From Bacteroidales bacterium (GTDB taxonomy: Bacteria; Bacteroidota; Bacteroidia; Bacteroidales; P3), in assembly GCA_024685285.1 (NCBI GenBank), contig JAIKVZ010000031.1, positions 62,001 to 126,000 of the forward strand: 64,000 nucleotides of DNA. Direction: 5' to 3'. Under the pieces are notes generated by a model. That model made no database searches. It was not told the origin of the DNA and saw nothing but the letters and a program-made list of their open reading frames with translations. The first letter of the stretch is position 1. Each line of letters starts with the position of its first letter. Made by a program: the position numbers and the translations under genes. Below, piece after piece: positions 42,681 to 51,082 of the stretch.

Positions 42681-43720
42681 TATTCTACAATTTCAAGGGT
42701 AACACCATCAACTAATCTTGCCTGGCCGGTAACAACAAGCTTGTCGCCAGCTTTTAGGGCGCCGGCCTCGACCGGAACAATCTCAATATTGTCGTCGAAA
42801 CGCTGGCCCAGCGTGACGGCCACGCGGCGGGCTGTGCTGCCGTCGGCCACAAACACATAGCGGTCGTTGCTGCCGGTGAGCTTGAGCACACTCTGGTATG
42901 GGACCACCATGGCATCGGTTTCGCCCACACCCAGACGGGCACGCACATACATGCCGGGACGTATCTTCTCAGCAGAGTTGGGTATGTTGAGTTTGGCCTG
43001 GAAGGTGTGGCTCTGGGGGTCGACGGTGGGGTAGACAATCTCTATTGTGGCCGGGAACACTTTGTCAGGGTATATGTCGCTCTCTACCTCGACCTTCATG
43101 CCCTGTTTGACGAGGGGGAAGTAGGTCTCCGGAATATTGATTATGGCCTTGAGGCGGCTTATCTGCGTGAGGGTGAGGATGGGGGCTCCGGTGTACATCT
43201 CGCCGTCCTCGTAGTTCTTGGCAGCCACAACTCCGCTAAACTGGGCACGTACAAAGGTGTTTTGCTCCAGGAACTTCTCGTTTTCAACCAGCTGGTCGTA
43301 GCCGGCTTTGGTCTGGTCGTAGACCTGTTGGCTTATCGAGCCGCTCTCTTTGAGGGCGCTGACGCGCTCATACTCTGTCTTGGTCGAGGCCAGGTTGATA
43401 CGGGCGGTGTTGAGTTGCGTCTGGTCCATACGCACCAACATAGAGCCTTTCTGCACACGCGAACCCACTTCGACATAGATATGCTCGATGTGGCCCGTGA
43501 CCGAGGGCGATACGTTCATTGTCTCGTAGCCCTCGAGGGTGGCGCTGAGCTCCAGGGTCTTGGCTATGCGCTGAGGTTCAAGGGTCCGCACTTTAACCTT
43601 CTCGACCTCTTTCTGGGTGGTGGTGACGCCAGCCTGGCCACGGCCGCCGCACGACGATGTGACGCCGGCCGCCAGCAACAGCGCGGCAACGGCAAGTATG
43701 GTGTTTCTTTTGCTGTACAT
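42680..43720 (-). CDS. RND efflux periplasmic adaptor subunit
   Basis: A 346-residue membrane-fusion protein. The start LAVAALLLAAGVTSSC gives a lipobox Cys, so it is lipid-anchored. It contains the biotinyl-lipoyl-like half motifs (VSPSVTGHIEHIYVEVGSRV and FVRAQFSGVVAAKNYEDGEM) on either side of a helical hairpin, then beta-barrel and membrane-proximal domains (YVRARLGVGETDAMVVPYQS). It links the pump to the TolC-like channel encoded just upstream. Spacing to that gene is 16 bases; it overlaps the pump gene by one base. Confidence 0.94.
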   Translation of the reverse strand: MYSKRNTILAVAALLLAAGVTSSCGGRGQAGVTTTQKEVEKVKVRTLEPQRIAKTLELSATLEGYETMNVSPSVTGHIEHIYVEVGSRVQKGSMLVRMDQTQLNTARINLASTKTEYERVSALKESGSISQQVYDQTKAGYDQLVENEKFLEQNTFVRAQFSGVVAAKNYEDGEMYTGAPILTLTQISRLKAIINIPETYFPLVKQGMKVEVESDIYPDKVFPATIEIVYPTVDPQSHTFQAKLNIPNSAEKIRPGMYVRARLGVGETDAMVVPYQSVLKLTGSNDRYVFVADGSTARRVAVTLGQRFDDNIEIVPVEAGALKAGDKLVVTGQARLVDGVTLEIVE

Positions 43721-43736
43721 ATACTTTTTTGGTGTT

Positions 43737-45149
43737 TTATTCGTTATTTAAGAGGTTCTCGAGTTGTATCTGGGCGTTCACCACGCTCATAACGGCCTGG
43801 ATGTAGCTGCTTTGGGCGTTGATGATGTCGGACGAGGCGTTGGTGACCTCGAGGCTCGAGGCCCGGCCATACTGGTACTTGGTGGCAATGTTGTCGAACA
43901 CGCGCTGCGTCACCGCGAGGTTTCGGCTCTGGATGTCGTAGGTCTCGAGAGCCGAAGCCAGGTCGTAGCTCAGCTGGTTGTACTGCACCCGCAGCCCGTC
44001 CTCGGCCTGTTTGCGGCTGTTTGCGGCTTCCTGCAGGTCGATTTTGGCGCTCTTGACGCCAGCCATGCGGGCACCGCTGCTGAACACCGGCACCGAGATC
44101 GAGGCGCCGACCATGTTGGGCGGGGTCATGTTGAAGCCCTCGTCCTTGCCAAAGTAGGTCTTGGCACTGTACTGGTAGTAGGCCGACACGGTGGGCGTGA
44201 AGTCCATCCACGCCATGGTGACGTTATGCTTGGCCACCTGCTCGTTCTGCTCAAGCAGACGGTAGTTGTAGTTGCGCGTAATGTCGAAACCCTGCGCCAA
44301 CAGCTGCGTGGCGGCGTCAACGCTGAGCACCTCGTCAAGGGGTGTGGTGAGTTCGAGATCCGAATTCACGTCGGCGCCCAGCTGCAACAACAGCGAGTTG
44401 CGCAGAGCCTGCAACGAGCGACGGCTGCTGCTGATGCTGCTCTTGAGGGTGGCCACCTGCACCTGCAGCTTGTCGGCGTCGACCTGCTCGGCGGCACCAA
44501 CATCAACCGAGGCCTGGCTGGTGGCGGCCAACTGCTCGAGGTTGGCCAAACTCGAATCGAGCAGGCCCACTGTTTGCTCCATGGCCAGAATGCTGACGTA
44601 TATGTTCTTGACGTTGGCGCGGGTGGTCTGCTCGGTTTGCTGGCGCGAGATGTCGGTCATGTCCATGGCCACCTTCTGCAGCATGGCGCCCACAATCTGC
44701 GCGCCGGTGACGGCCACCGACACCGTGAGGCTCAGCGTGCCGCTGGGATTCATGGCAATGCCGCCCGAGCTCTCGGAGGTCTCGGTCTGAGCGGTGCTGG
44801 CCGGCACCGTTATAGCCACCGGAATACCGTTCACCAGCACAGTGTCGGGCCACATGGTTCCCATGCCGCCTCCCATGCTGCCAGAGCCGAAATTCATGGT
44901 GTATCCGCACATATTCTGATAGTCAAAGCCGGCCTTGACCTGCGGCAACATCGAGGCCAAGGTCTTCCAGCGGCTCAGTTCGGCCTTCTGCACCTCGAGG
45001 CTGGCGTTGAGCATGGCCGCGTTGTGCTCTACGGCATAGCGCTGTGCCTCGGCAAGCGAGAGGCTCAAAGTGCCGGCAGGACGGCTCTCCTGTGCCGGCA
45101 GCAGCAGGGGCAGGAGCAGCAGCAGGAGTGTTAGGTGGGGTGTCTTCAT
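43737..45149 (-). CDS. TolC-family outer-membrane channel protein
   Basis: A 470-residue protein from the ATG at 45149, which is followed by a clear signal peptide (MKTPHLTLLLLLLPLLLPAQ). The reading frame extends to 45254 but that part lacks a signal and is not used. Two outer-membrane-efflux repeats are visible: LSLAEAQRYAVEHNAAMLNA at the start and the coiled-coil segments around LLDSSLANLEQLAATSQASV and KQAEDGLRVQYNQLSYDLAS. It forms the exit duct for the pump encoded downstream. First gene of the four-gene RND operon; a G-rich repeat lies upstream at 45285-45327. Confidence 0.92.
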   Translation of the reverse strand: MKTPHLTLLLLLLPLLLPAQESRPAGTLSLSLAEAQRYAVEHNAAMLNASLEVQKAELSRWKTLASMLPQVKAGFDYQNMCGYTMNFGSGSMGGGMGTMWPDTVLVNGIPVAITVPASTAQTETSESSGGIAMNPSGTLSLTVSVAVTGAQIVGAMLQKVAMDMTDISRQQTEQTTRANVKNIYVSILAMEQTVGLLDSSLANLEQLAATSQASVDVGAAEQVDADKLQVQVATLKSSISSSRRSLQALRNSLLLQLGADVNSDLELTTPLDEVLSVDAATQLLAQGFDITRNYNYRLLEQNEQVAKHNVTMAWMDFTPTVSAYYQYSAKTYFGKDEGFNMTPPNMVGASISVPVFSSGARMAGVKSAKIDLQEAANSRKQAEDGLRVQYNQLSYDLASALETYDIQSRNLAVTQRVFDNIATKYQYGRASSLEVTNASSDIINAQSSYIQAVMSVVNAQIQLENLLNNE

Positions 45150-45284
45150 TGCAGTGTTGACGGGTTGTTTTGGGGTTATTAATGAATAAGTTAGTATCGT
45201 TGCAATGCGGTTTATTGCAGTGCCTACGGTTTTTTTTCGCCTTTTGGCCGGCATCGGGCGGGCGGTGGGCGACGGTGGTCCGAA

Positions 45285-45327
45285 CCCTACCCGACCTCAA
45301 CCCGAACCTAACCGGTTCAACAGGCTG
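45285..45327 (-). repeat. Dispersed G-rich repeat between yajC and tolC-like gene
   Basis: Minus strand CAGCCTGTTGAACC, GGTTAGGTTCGGGTTGAGG, TCGGGTAGGG. It lies five bases after the yajC stop, sense to yajC, and is about 88% identical to the in-gene copy at 9279-9321. Confidence 0.9.
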
Positions 45328-45331
45328 ATTG

Positions 45332-45619
45332 CTAACGTCTTTTGGGCACCGGCACTGGGCTGAGGGTGCTTAGCTGCACATGCCAGCGCACGCCCTCGGC
45401 CACCTCTATGGTGGCCTGGCCCTGCGAGGCGCTCACAAAGCGGGCGTGGATGCCGCCTTGGGTCATCACCTCGTCGCCCGGCTTGAGACCGTTGCGGTAG
45501 GCGGCCTCTTTCTTGGCCTGCTGGCTCTGTGGGCGGATAAGGAAAAAGTAGAACACGGCTATCATGAGCACTATCATGATGACCGTTTTCCAGCCGTTGG
45601 GAATGTCTAAAAGTAGCAT
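45332..45619 (-). CDS. yajC: Preprotein translocase accessory subunit YajC
   Basis: A 95-residue inner-membrane protein of the YajC family, which associates with SecDF and SecYEG. One membrane segment (TVIMIVLMIAVFYFFLIRPQ) is followed by the conserved SQQAKKEAAYRNGLKPGDEV and MTQGGIHARF blocks. SecDF is not in the window. A G-rich repeat follows the stop in the sense orientation. Nothing unusual in length. Confidence 0.93.
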   Translation of the reverse strand: MLLLDIPNGWKTVIMIVLMIAVFYFFLIRPQSQQAKKEAAYRNGLKPGDEVMTQGGIHARFVSASQGQATIEVAEGVRWHVQLSTLSPVPVPKRR

Positions 45620-45739
45620 AACTATCGGTTGTGTTTGGTGTGTTTGAGTGTTGTTTTTACCTGTTTTCGACGTGTGTCAATCTATATATAACGCAGTCCC
45701 GCCACATTTATTGTGTCGCCGCCGATTTTTTTGAAAGAA

Positions 45740-45772
45740 CATGCCCATGACTGCTTATGAATCATGGGCATG
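45740..45772 (-). terminator. Terminator of the 45793-46365 lipoprotein gene
   Basis: CATGCCCATGA (45740-45750) and TCATGGGCATG (45762-45772) form a perfect 11-bp stem. On the minus strand it is followed by TTCTTTC and then a T-rich run. Confidence 0.6.
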
Positions 45773-45792
45773 GCTTTTGTGATTTGCGGTTG

Positions 45793-46365
45793 TTAATTTT
45801 GGACGAGCCTTACGGAGAGTCGGCAACACCGCGTCCATGTTTCGTTCAAGTCAAATCTGTGAGACGAGAAGACGAGAGCCCACGCACATCGGTCTATATA
45901 GTCAGGCGACGAGGATGGCGTAGATGACCAATATTGGCCATAGGTCCCTACTTCGTAGACACCGGGATTGTATTGATTGTCTTCGCAAAAGCGAAAGCCC
46001 GCGGCGGGCAGCACTATGGAGTTGCCGTTGGGGCCGGTCACGTTATATCCATCGCCTGTCCATGTCCATTGGCAAGAATCTATAAGTTCCCCATATTGCT
46101 CATAAGTGGGAATTTTGTCTCCAAACTTTTCCATTGCCTCGTCGTAGGTGAAGTAATCATACTCGGCATCTGCCTCGTTCACCTCGTTGACGTCTTTCCA
46201 CTTCGTTCCGCTCCGGAGCCCCAGATCCACGTATGTGGCCGGCTTTACACTGTCGTTGTTATTATTTGCATCGTCGGGAGTTCCATTTTCTTTGTCGCAG
46301 GCCACGAAAGCCGCCATCGTCAGTGCCATGAGGCACATCATGCTGAAACCAAAAAGCTTTTTCAT
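45793..46365 (-). CDS. Lipoprotein with FISUMP/DUF1566-like C-terminal domain
   Basis: A 190-residue protein; MALTMAAFVAC gives lipobox Cys23, followed by an Asp/Asn-rich linker. TYVDLGLRSGTKWKDVNEVN opens a domain that in many Bacteroidales lipoproteins reads YVDLGLPSGT. The rest (IVLPAAGFRF, GQYWSSTPSSS, CRLSVRLVQN) has the usual end of FISUMP/DUF1566-like domains. Such proteins are abundant surface or periplasmic lipoproteins of unknown function. It is a single-gene unit with a full promoter at 46392-46422 and a terminator at 45740-45772. More AT-rich than neighbours. Confidence 0.78.
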   Translation of the reverse strand: MKKLFGFSMMCLMALTMAAFVACDKENGTPDDANNNNDSVKPATYVDLGLRSGTKWKDVNEVNEADAEYDYFTYDEAMEKFGDKIPTYEQYGELIDSCQWTWTGDGYNVTGPNGNSIVLPAAGFRFCEDNQYNPGVYEVGTYGQYWSSTPSSSPDYIDRCAWALVFSSHRFDLNETWTRCCRLSVRLVQN

Positions 46366-46391
46366 TGTTTGTTATTGCTTAAATGAGGCTG

Positions 46392-46422
46392 CAAATATAC
46401 GAATAATTTTAAAACTGGCAAA
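46392..46422 (-). promoter_or_regulatory. Promoter of the 45793-46365 lipoprotein gene
   Basis: Minus strand TTTG (46422-46419), 19 bases, TATATTTG (46399-46392). Confidence 0.75.
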
Positions 46423-46439
46423 AAATAATTTTGCCAGCG

Positions 46440-47315
46440 TCAGGTGGCGGCGATGAGGCGGTTGAATTCTTGTGGCACCGGGGTGCTGAAGCTGAGGGTG
46501 CGGCCGGTGACGGGGTGGGTGAAGCCGAGGCGGCAGGCGTGGAGGGCGAGGCGCGCAATGGGCGAGACGTCGTCTTTGTAGCCGTACATGGGGTCGTGTA
46601 CCACGGGGTGGCCGAGGTCGCGGGCGTGGACGCGTATTTGGTTGCGGCGGCCAGTGTCGAGACGGAACTCAACCAAAGAATATCGGCGCGAGGTGCTGAG
46701 TGTGCGGTAGTGGGTTACGGCCAGCTTGGCGCCGCCCGGGTCGGTGGGTGTTGAGACGACGCTGAAGGGGCCGTCGGAGAGATAGGAGGTGTGAGTGCCC
46801 TGCGGCGGCTCGAGGTGGCCCCACACCAAGGCCACATAGGCGCGGTCGTTGACACGTTCTTTCCAGTTTTCCTCGAATTGGCGCGCCACGTCTTTGCTTT
46901 TGGCCACTATGAGCAGACCCGATGTGTCGCGGTCGAGGCGGTGCACCACATGGGCGTGCCACCGCTGGCCACGGCCTTCGGCCATACGGTTGAGTTCGGC
47001 TATGAGGGTCTGGTCGCGCGGGTCGGGACTATTGGTAAGCAGACCGCTTTTCTTGTTAACAACCAGCAAGTAACGGTCTTCGTAGACTATCTCGGCCCCG
47101 TGCAGCCGGTGACGCTCGGCGGGTGTTTCGCGGGTCACAGTCACCACCTGACCAACAACGAGCTGATGGTCGTGACGGGTTATGCGGCGGTCGTCGACCA
47201 TCACGCTGTGGGCCAACATTTCTTTGACGGTGGTGCGCGAAGTTGAGGGGAAAGCCTGCTGCAACGCCTCGATGAGGGTGATGGGTTGGGTTATCGTTAT
47301 TTCTGTCTTTTTCAT
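46440..47315 (-). CDS. RluA/RluD-family pseudouridine synthase
   Basis: Converts specific uridines of rRNA or tRNA to pseudouridine. The 291-residue protein has an N-terminal S4-type RNA-binding region (TTVKEMLAHSVMVDDRRITR) and the catalytic block HVVHRLDRDTSGLLIVAKS with Asp128. It ends with HACRLGFTHPVTGRTLSFST, a family hallmark. RluD-like enzymes modify the helix 69 region of 23S rRNA, but the target cannot be assigned from sequence alone. A parS-like site sits 12 bases upstream of the start. The gene runs codirectionally with the YbaK-like gene and nadA. Confidence 0.9.
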   Translation of the reverse strand: MKKTEITITQPITLIEALQQAFPSTSRTTVKEMLAHSVMVDDRRITRHDHQLVVGQVVTVTRETPAERHRLHGAEIVYEDRYLLVVNKKSGLLTNSPDPRDQTLIAELNRMAEGRGQRWHAHVVHRLDRDTSGLLIVAKSKDVARQFEENWKERVNDRAYVALVWGHLEPPQGTHTSYLSDGPFSVVSTPTDPGGAKLAVTHYRTLSTSRRYSLVEFRLDTGRRNQIRVHARDLGHPVVHDPMYGYKDDVSPIARLALHACRLGFTHPVTGRTLSFSTPVPQEFNRLIAAT

Positions 47316-47326
47316 ACGGTCGGGAA

Positions 47327-47342
47327 TGTTCCACGTGGAACA
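47327..47342. promoter_or_regulatory. parS: parS-like ParB-binding site 1
   Basis: TGTTCCACGTGGAACA, a perfect 16-base palindrome matching the bacterial parS consensus TGTTNCACGTGNAACA. It lies in the gap between the YbaK-like gene and the pseudouridine synthase gene. Confidence 0.85.
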
Positions 47343-47357
47343 TTTTTTTGTGCGTTA

Positions 47358-47861
47358 TCAACAGTCGCGGCTGTACAAATCAACAATTTGGTGGGGTATC
47401 TCAAGAGCCTCGACAAAGTGCATCATGTCGTCGCGCGAAATTACTAACGAGGCACGGTTGTCGTTAGGGTGGAAGCTGACTCGCTCGGCCTTCATCAGCC
47501 CGCTGTCAATAAATAGGAAGACGTTGTGCTGCGGGTCGTTGACGAGGGCAAAAAGCGAGACAGAACCTGGCCTCACGCCAAGGTGACGCATCATGCGCTC
47601 CTCGCTGGCAAAGCTGAGTTTGCCCTGATGCAGACGGTGTTCCATGTCGTGTATGTCCATGGGGTAGCGGCTGTCCATAATGACGAGGTAGTGGCGGTTG
47701 CCTTTGTGGTTGCGGAAGAAGAGGTTTTTGCACAGCGTGGTGCCTTCGCCACGGTAGAATTGCGCCGCTATCTCGATGGTCGGAGCCTCGGGATGCTCGT
47801 AGTAGTCAAACGGTATTTGTAGCCGTTCAAGCGTTTGGTACACAAGTGGTTGCCCTATCAT
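47358..47861 (-). CDS. YbaK/ProX-type aminoacyl-tRNA deacylase-like protein
   Basis: A 167-residue single-domain protein of the YbaK/aminoacyl-tRNA-editing fold. The opening VYQTLERLQIPFDYYEHPEA and the KNLFFRNHKGNRHYLVIMDS block with conserved Lys are as in ProX/PrdX proteins. FASEERMMRHLGVRPGSVSL and FHPNDNRASLVISRDDM follow. Family members hydrolyse misacylated tRNA, for example Ala-tRNA-Pro; which one this edits is unknown. It follows nadA by 17 bases on the same strand. Confidence 0.87.
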   Translation of the reverse strand: MIGQPLVYQTLERLQIPFDYYEHPEAPTIEIAAQFYRGEGTTLCKNLFFRNHKGNRHYLVIMDSRYPMDIHDMEHRLHQGKLSFASEERMMRHLGVRPGSVSLFALVNDPQHNVFLFIDSGLMKAERVSFHPNDNRASLVISRDDMMHFVEALEIPHQIVDLYSRDC

Positions 47862-47878
47862 ACCGGAATTGGTTTAGC

Positions 47879-48835
47879 TCATTTGACAAGGCCGAGCTGG
47901 CGGCTCATCTCGAGCATGCGCTCTATTGGGCGGCGGGCGGCCTCTATCATCTCGTTGCTCATCAATATCTCAGGCTTTTCGTCGCTCAGACAGCGGTACA
48001 GTTTCTCCAGAGTGTTGAGCTTCATATAGGCGCAGTCGTCGCAGGCGCAAGAGCGGTCGTCGCGCAGGGTGATGAATTCCTTGCCAGGGTTTTCTTTCTT
48101 CATTTGGTAGAGAATACCCGTCTCAGTGGCCACAATGAAGCGGCGGCTGGGACTCTTTTTGATGTAGTCGAGCATGGCTTTGGTCGAACCGATGAAGTCG
48201 GCCACCTTGAGCAGGGCGGCGTTGCACTCGGGGTGGGCGACGACCGGCGCGTCGGGATTCTCGGCCTTGAGCTTGAGTATGGCTTCGGCCTGCATGGCAT
48301 CGTGCACGGTGCACACCCCGTTCCAGAGCACCATCTGGCGGCCGGTGATTTGGTTGATGTAGGATCCAAGGTTGCGGTCTGGTGCAAAGATAATCTTCTG
48401 GTCTTCAGGCAGCGAGCGCACCAGCTGTTCGGCGTTGCCGGAGGTGCAGATGAGGTCGCTGAGGGCTTTGATTTCGGCCGAGCAGTTTACGTAGCTTATC
48501 ACCATGTGGCCAGGGTGCTGGGCTTTGAAGGCGGCAAACTCGTCGGCTTTGCAACTTTCGGCTAGCGAGCACGAAGCCTCCATATCTGGCAGGAGTACTT
48601 TTCGGGAGGGGTTGAGTATTTTTGCAGTTTCGGCCATGAAATGAACACCGCAGAACACAATGATGTCGGCTGTGGCCTGCTGGGCCTGACGGGCGAGGGC
48701 AAGGCTGTCGCCAACATAGTCAGACAGTTCCTGTATCTCGTGCCGCTGGTAGTAGTGACCCAGAATCACGGTGTTTTTTTCTTTTTTTAGTTTCAGTATT
48801 TCCTGTTTAAGCTCTTGGTCTGTCATCGTTGCCAT
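47879..48835 (-). CDS. nadA: Quinolinate synthase
   Basis: Condenses iminoaspartate with dihydroxyacetone phosphate to quinolinate in NAD synthesis; carries an oxygen-sensitive 4Fe-4S cluster. The 318-residue protein has NTVILGHYYQRHEIQELSDY, VVAHPECNAAL and RSCACDDCAYMKLNTLEKLY, which with the Cys in VNCSAEIKAL provide the cluster ligands and substrate site. Length is normal. A -7 box at 48864-48871 lies upstream. It is divergent from rpiB across the AT-rich gap proposed as an origin candidate. nadB and nadC are not in the window. Confidence 0.95.
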   Translation of the reverse strand: MATMTDQELKQEILKLKKEKNTVILGHYYQRHEIQELSDYVGDSLALARQAQQATADIIVFCGVHFMAETAKILNPSRKVLLPDMEASCSLAESCKADEFAAFKAQHPGHMVISYVNCSAEIKALSDLICTSGNAEQLVRSLPEDQKIIFAPDRNLGSYINQITGRQMVLWNGVCTVHDAMQAEAILKLKAENPDAPVVAHPECNAALLKVADFIGSTKAMLDYIKKSPSRRFIVATETGILYQMKKENPGKEFITLRDDRSCACDDCAYMKLNTLEKLYRCLSDEKPEILMSNEMIEAARRPIERMLEMSRQLGLVK

Positions 48836-48863
48836 AGTTTTTATTCAATACAGATTGAAATTG

Positions 48864-48871
48864 CAAAGATA
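48864..48871 (-). promoter_or_regulatory. -7 box of nadA
   Basis: Minus strand TATCTTTG, 29 bases upstream of the nadA start. Confidence 0.55.
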
Positions 48872-49164
48872 CAAAAAAAATTGAACCTTCCCCACCCTTT
48901 TGGCCCAAAAAATTAAAAATACCTTTTTTATTTAAAACCTTTTTTATTTATTTTTATAAGTTGTCAGTTTGGTTGAAAATGCCACAACGTATTGAAATTC
49001 AAAAATTAATAATTTAAAACCGTTGTTAATTCAGTACCTGAAATCATTTAAAAACTTGTTCTTTTTTAACATCGGAGAGCCTGTAGAAAGTTGTTGTTTT
49101 TTTGTCAACATTTTTTTGTTCGGAGATTTAACAGCAGTTTAAACATATTGTGTTAGTAACTTTA

Positions 49165-49196
49165 TTTGCCCTGAATTTATTTTTTGACTATCTTTG
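49165..49196 (+). promoter_or_regulatory. Promoter of rpiB
   Basis: TTTG (49165-49168), 20 bases, TATCTTTG (49189-49196). It supports the ATG at 49215 over any earlier start. Confidence 0.75.
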
Positions 49197-49214
49197 CCGA
49201 AAAATTTAAAACCG

Positions 49215-49652
49215 ATGACAAATATAATACCCATAGCCTCAGACCACGCCGGCTACGAACTGAAACAAAAAGTCATAGATCATTTGCAAAAACGTGGATT
49301 GCAAGCAAAAGACTTCGGCACCCACTCCGACCAAAGCGTTGACTATCCAGACTATGCCCACCCTGTGGCACAATCTGTCGATGGCGGCGAGTTTCCCCGC
49401 GCCATCCTCATCTGCGGCTCGGGCAACGGTATGCAGATGACCGCCAACAAGTACCCCAACGTGCGCTGCGCCCTTTGCTGGGGCCGCGAACTGGCAGCTT
49501 TAGCACGCCAACACAACAATGCCAACATCCTTTCGCTACCGGCCCGTTTCATCACTGTCGACGAGGCTTTGGCCTGTGTCGATGCCTTCCTCGACACCCC
49601 CTTCGAGGGCGGCCGTCACCAACGTCGTGTCGAAAAGATTAAAAAATCTTAA
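49215..49652 (+). CDS. rpiB: Ribose-5-phosphate isomerase B
   Basis: Interconverts ribose 5-phosphate and ribulose 5-phosphate in the pentose phosphate pathway. The 145-residue protein starts MTNIIPIASDHAGYELKQ, the normal RpiB opening. It has the anion-hole loop LICGSGNGMQMTANKYPNVR with Gly in place of the usual Ile/Val in the GTG-type motif, and the ARQHNNANILSLPARF block. The start was set by the promoter at 49165-49196. A 234-base AT-rich gap without a gene follows. Confidence 0.95.
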   Translation: MTNIIPIASDHAGYELKQKVIDHLQKRGLQAKDFGTHSDQSVDYPDYAHPVAQSVDGGEFPRAILICGSGNGMQMTANKYPNVRCALCWGRELAALARQHNNANILSLPARFITVDEALACVDAFLDTPFEGGRHQRRVEKIKKS

Positions 49653-49886
49653 AATTTACAAAATTTAACACAATTTTTAAGGTTTCAAAACCCTTCCCAA
49701 CCCCTTTGCAACTACTTGGCGCACCTCAGCAGGCAAAAAACAGGTACCTTACAACATTTTGACACACAATATATTGAACGCTCCAGTAGAGACAATGTCG
49801 CACGCGTAACAATTTTTTAACAAAAAAAAGTGCCGCAGATTAAAAAAAAAATTGTTATTTTGCACACTTAAACATACACAAGCCAG

Positions 49887-51071
49887 ATGAAGCCATTACA
49901 GAAAAAGTTATCGCAGTACACAGCCCCGCAAGAGGCCAAGGCAAAAGGCATCTACCCCTATTTTACACCCATAGAGTCTGAGCAGAACACCGAGGTCATC
50001 GTCAGCGGCCGCAAGGTGCTCATGTTCGGCTCCAATTCTTATTTAGGTCTCACCAACGACCCCCGCCTCAAAGAGGCCGCCAAAAAGGCCATCGACAAGT
50101 ACGGCACCGGTTGCGCCGGCTCGCCATTCCTCAACGGCACCCTCGACATCCACATCCAGCTCCAGGATCGCCTTGCCGAGTTCATGGGCAAGGACGGCGT
50201 GATGCTCTTCTCGGCAGGATTTAATGCCAACGCCGGCGTAATACCCTGCATCACAGGCCGCAACGACTACGTTGTGTTCGACGAGCGCGACCACGCCTCG
50301 ATTATGGAGGGCAAGACCATCACCTTCGCCAAGGCATACAAGTACCGCCACAACGACATGGCCGACCTTGAGCGCGTGTTGCAGACCCTGCCCATCGAGG
50401 CCTCCAAGCTGGTGGTCTCCGACGGCGTCTTCTCAATGGAGGGCGACGTGGCTCCGGTGGACCAGATGGTCGAGATATGCAATCGCTACCAGGCCACACT
50501 TATGATCGACGAGGCCCATGGCCTGGGCGTCTTCGGGCGCGACGGCCGCGGCACCTGCGACCACTTTGGCCAGCTGCCCAATGTCGAGCTCGTCATGGGC
50601 ACCTTCAGCAAGAGCCTCGCCTCGGTGGGAGGATTCATAGCTGCCGACAAGGACACCATCAACTGGATGAAGCACAACGTGCGCCCCTACATCTTCACAG
50701 CCTCCATCCCGCCGGCCTCCACCGCCTCGGTGCTCAAAGCCCTTGAGATTATGCAGACCGAGCCCGAGCGCCGCCAAGCTCTGTGGGACATCACCAACTA
50801 CGCCCTCAAGTCGTTCCGCGACCTCGGTTTCGAGATTGGCAACACCCAGTCGCCCATCATACCGCTCTACGTGCGCAACTACGAGAAGACCTTCCTGCTC
50901 ATGCACCTGCTCTTCGAACAGGGTGTCTTCGTCACTCCCGTCATACCGCCGGCCGTGCCCAACGAGGAGACCCTCATCCGCTTTGCCCTCATGGCCACCC
51001 ACACCCGCCAGCAGGTAGACTACGCCGTAGACCATATCTACAAGACTTTCAAGCAATTGGAAATTTTATAA
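49887..51071 (+). CDS. spt: Serine palmitoyltransferase
   Basis: PLP-dependent alpha-oxoamine synthase that condenses serine with a fatty acyl-CoA, the first step of sphingolipid synthesis in Bacteroidota. The 394-residue protein has VLMFGSNSYLGLTNDPRLKE, GTGCAGSPFLNGTLDIHIQL, LMIDEAHGLGVFGRDGRGTC and the PLP-binding Lys242 in MGTFSKSLASVGG. Soluble, about 395 residues, as in other bacterial SPTs; KBL and BioF are related alternatives. The absence of biotin genes and the linked GNAT-like gene favour SPT. Its product should feed membrane sphingolipids. Confidence 0.88.
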   Translation: MKPLQKKLSQYTAPQEAKAKGIYPYFTPIESEQNTEVIVSGRKVLMFGSNSYLGLTNDPRLKEAAKKAIDKYGTGCAGSPFLNGTLDIHIQLQDRLAEFMGKDGVMLFSAGFNANAGVIPCITGRNDYVVFDERDHASIMEGKTITFAKAYKYRHNDMADLERVLQTLPIEASKLVVSDGVFSMEGDVAPVDQMVEICNRYQATLMIDEAHGLGVFGRDGRGTCDHFGQLPNVELVMGTFSKSLASVGGFIAADKDTINWMKHNVRPYIFTASIPPASTASVLKALEIMQTEPERRQALWDITNYALKSFRDLGFEIGNTQSPIIPLYVRNYEKTFLLMHLLFEQGVFVTPVIPPAVPNEETLIRFALMATHTRQQVDYAVDHIYKTFKQLEIL

Positions 51072-51082
51072 TATCCTTTCTC

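Larger units (their letters stand above)
48836..49214. other. AT-rich divergent gap, candidate replication-origin region
   Basis: A 379-base gap with no gene, very rich in A/T runs, between nadA (minus) and rpiB (plus). Genes to its left run mostly on the minus strand and genes to its right mostly on the plus strand, and three parS-like sites lie within 14 kb. I found no canonical TTATNCACA DnaA boxes in it, so this is only a candidate. It also holds the promoters of both flanking genes. Confidence 0.35.

Noticed and set aside
43764..45134. Long plus-strand reading frame opposite the TolC-like gene
   Set aside because: Same antisense-shadow composition; the minus strand carries a complete TolC family protein with signal peptide.
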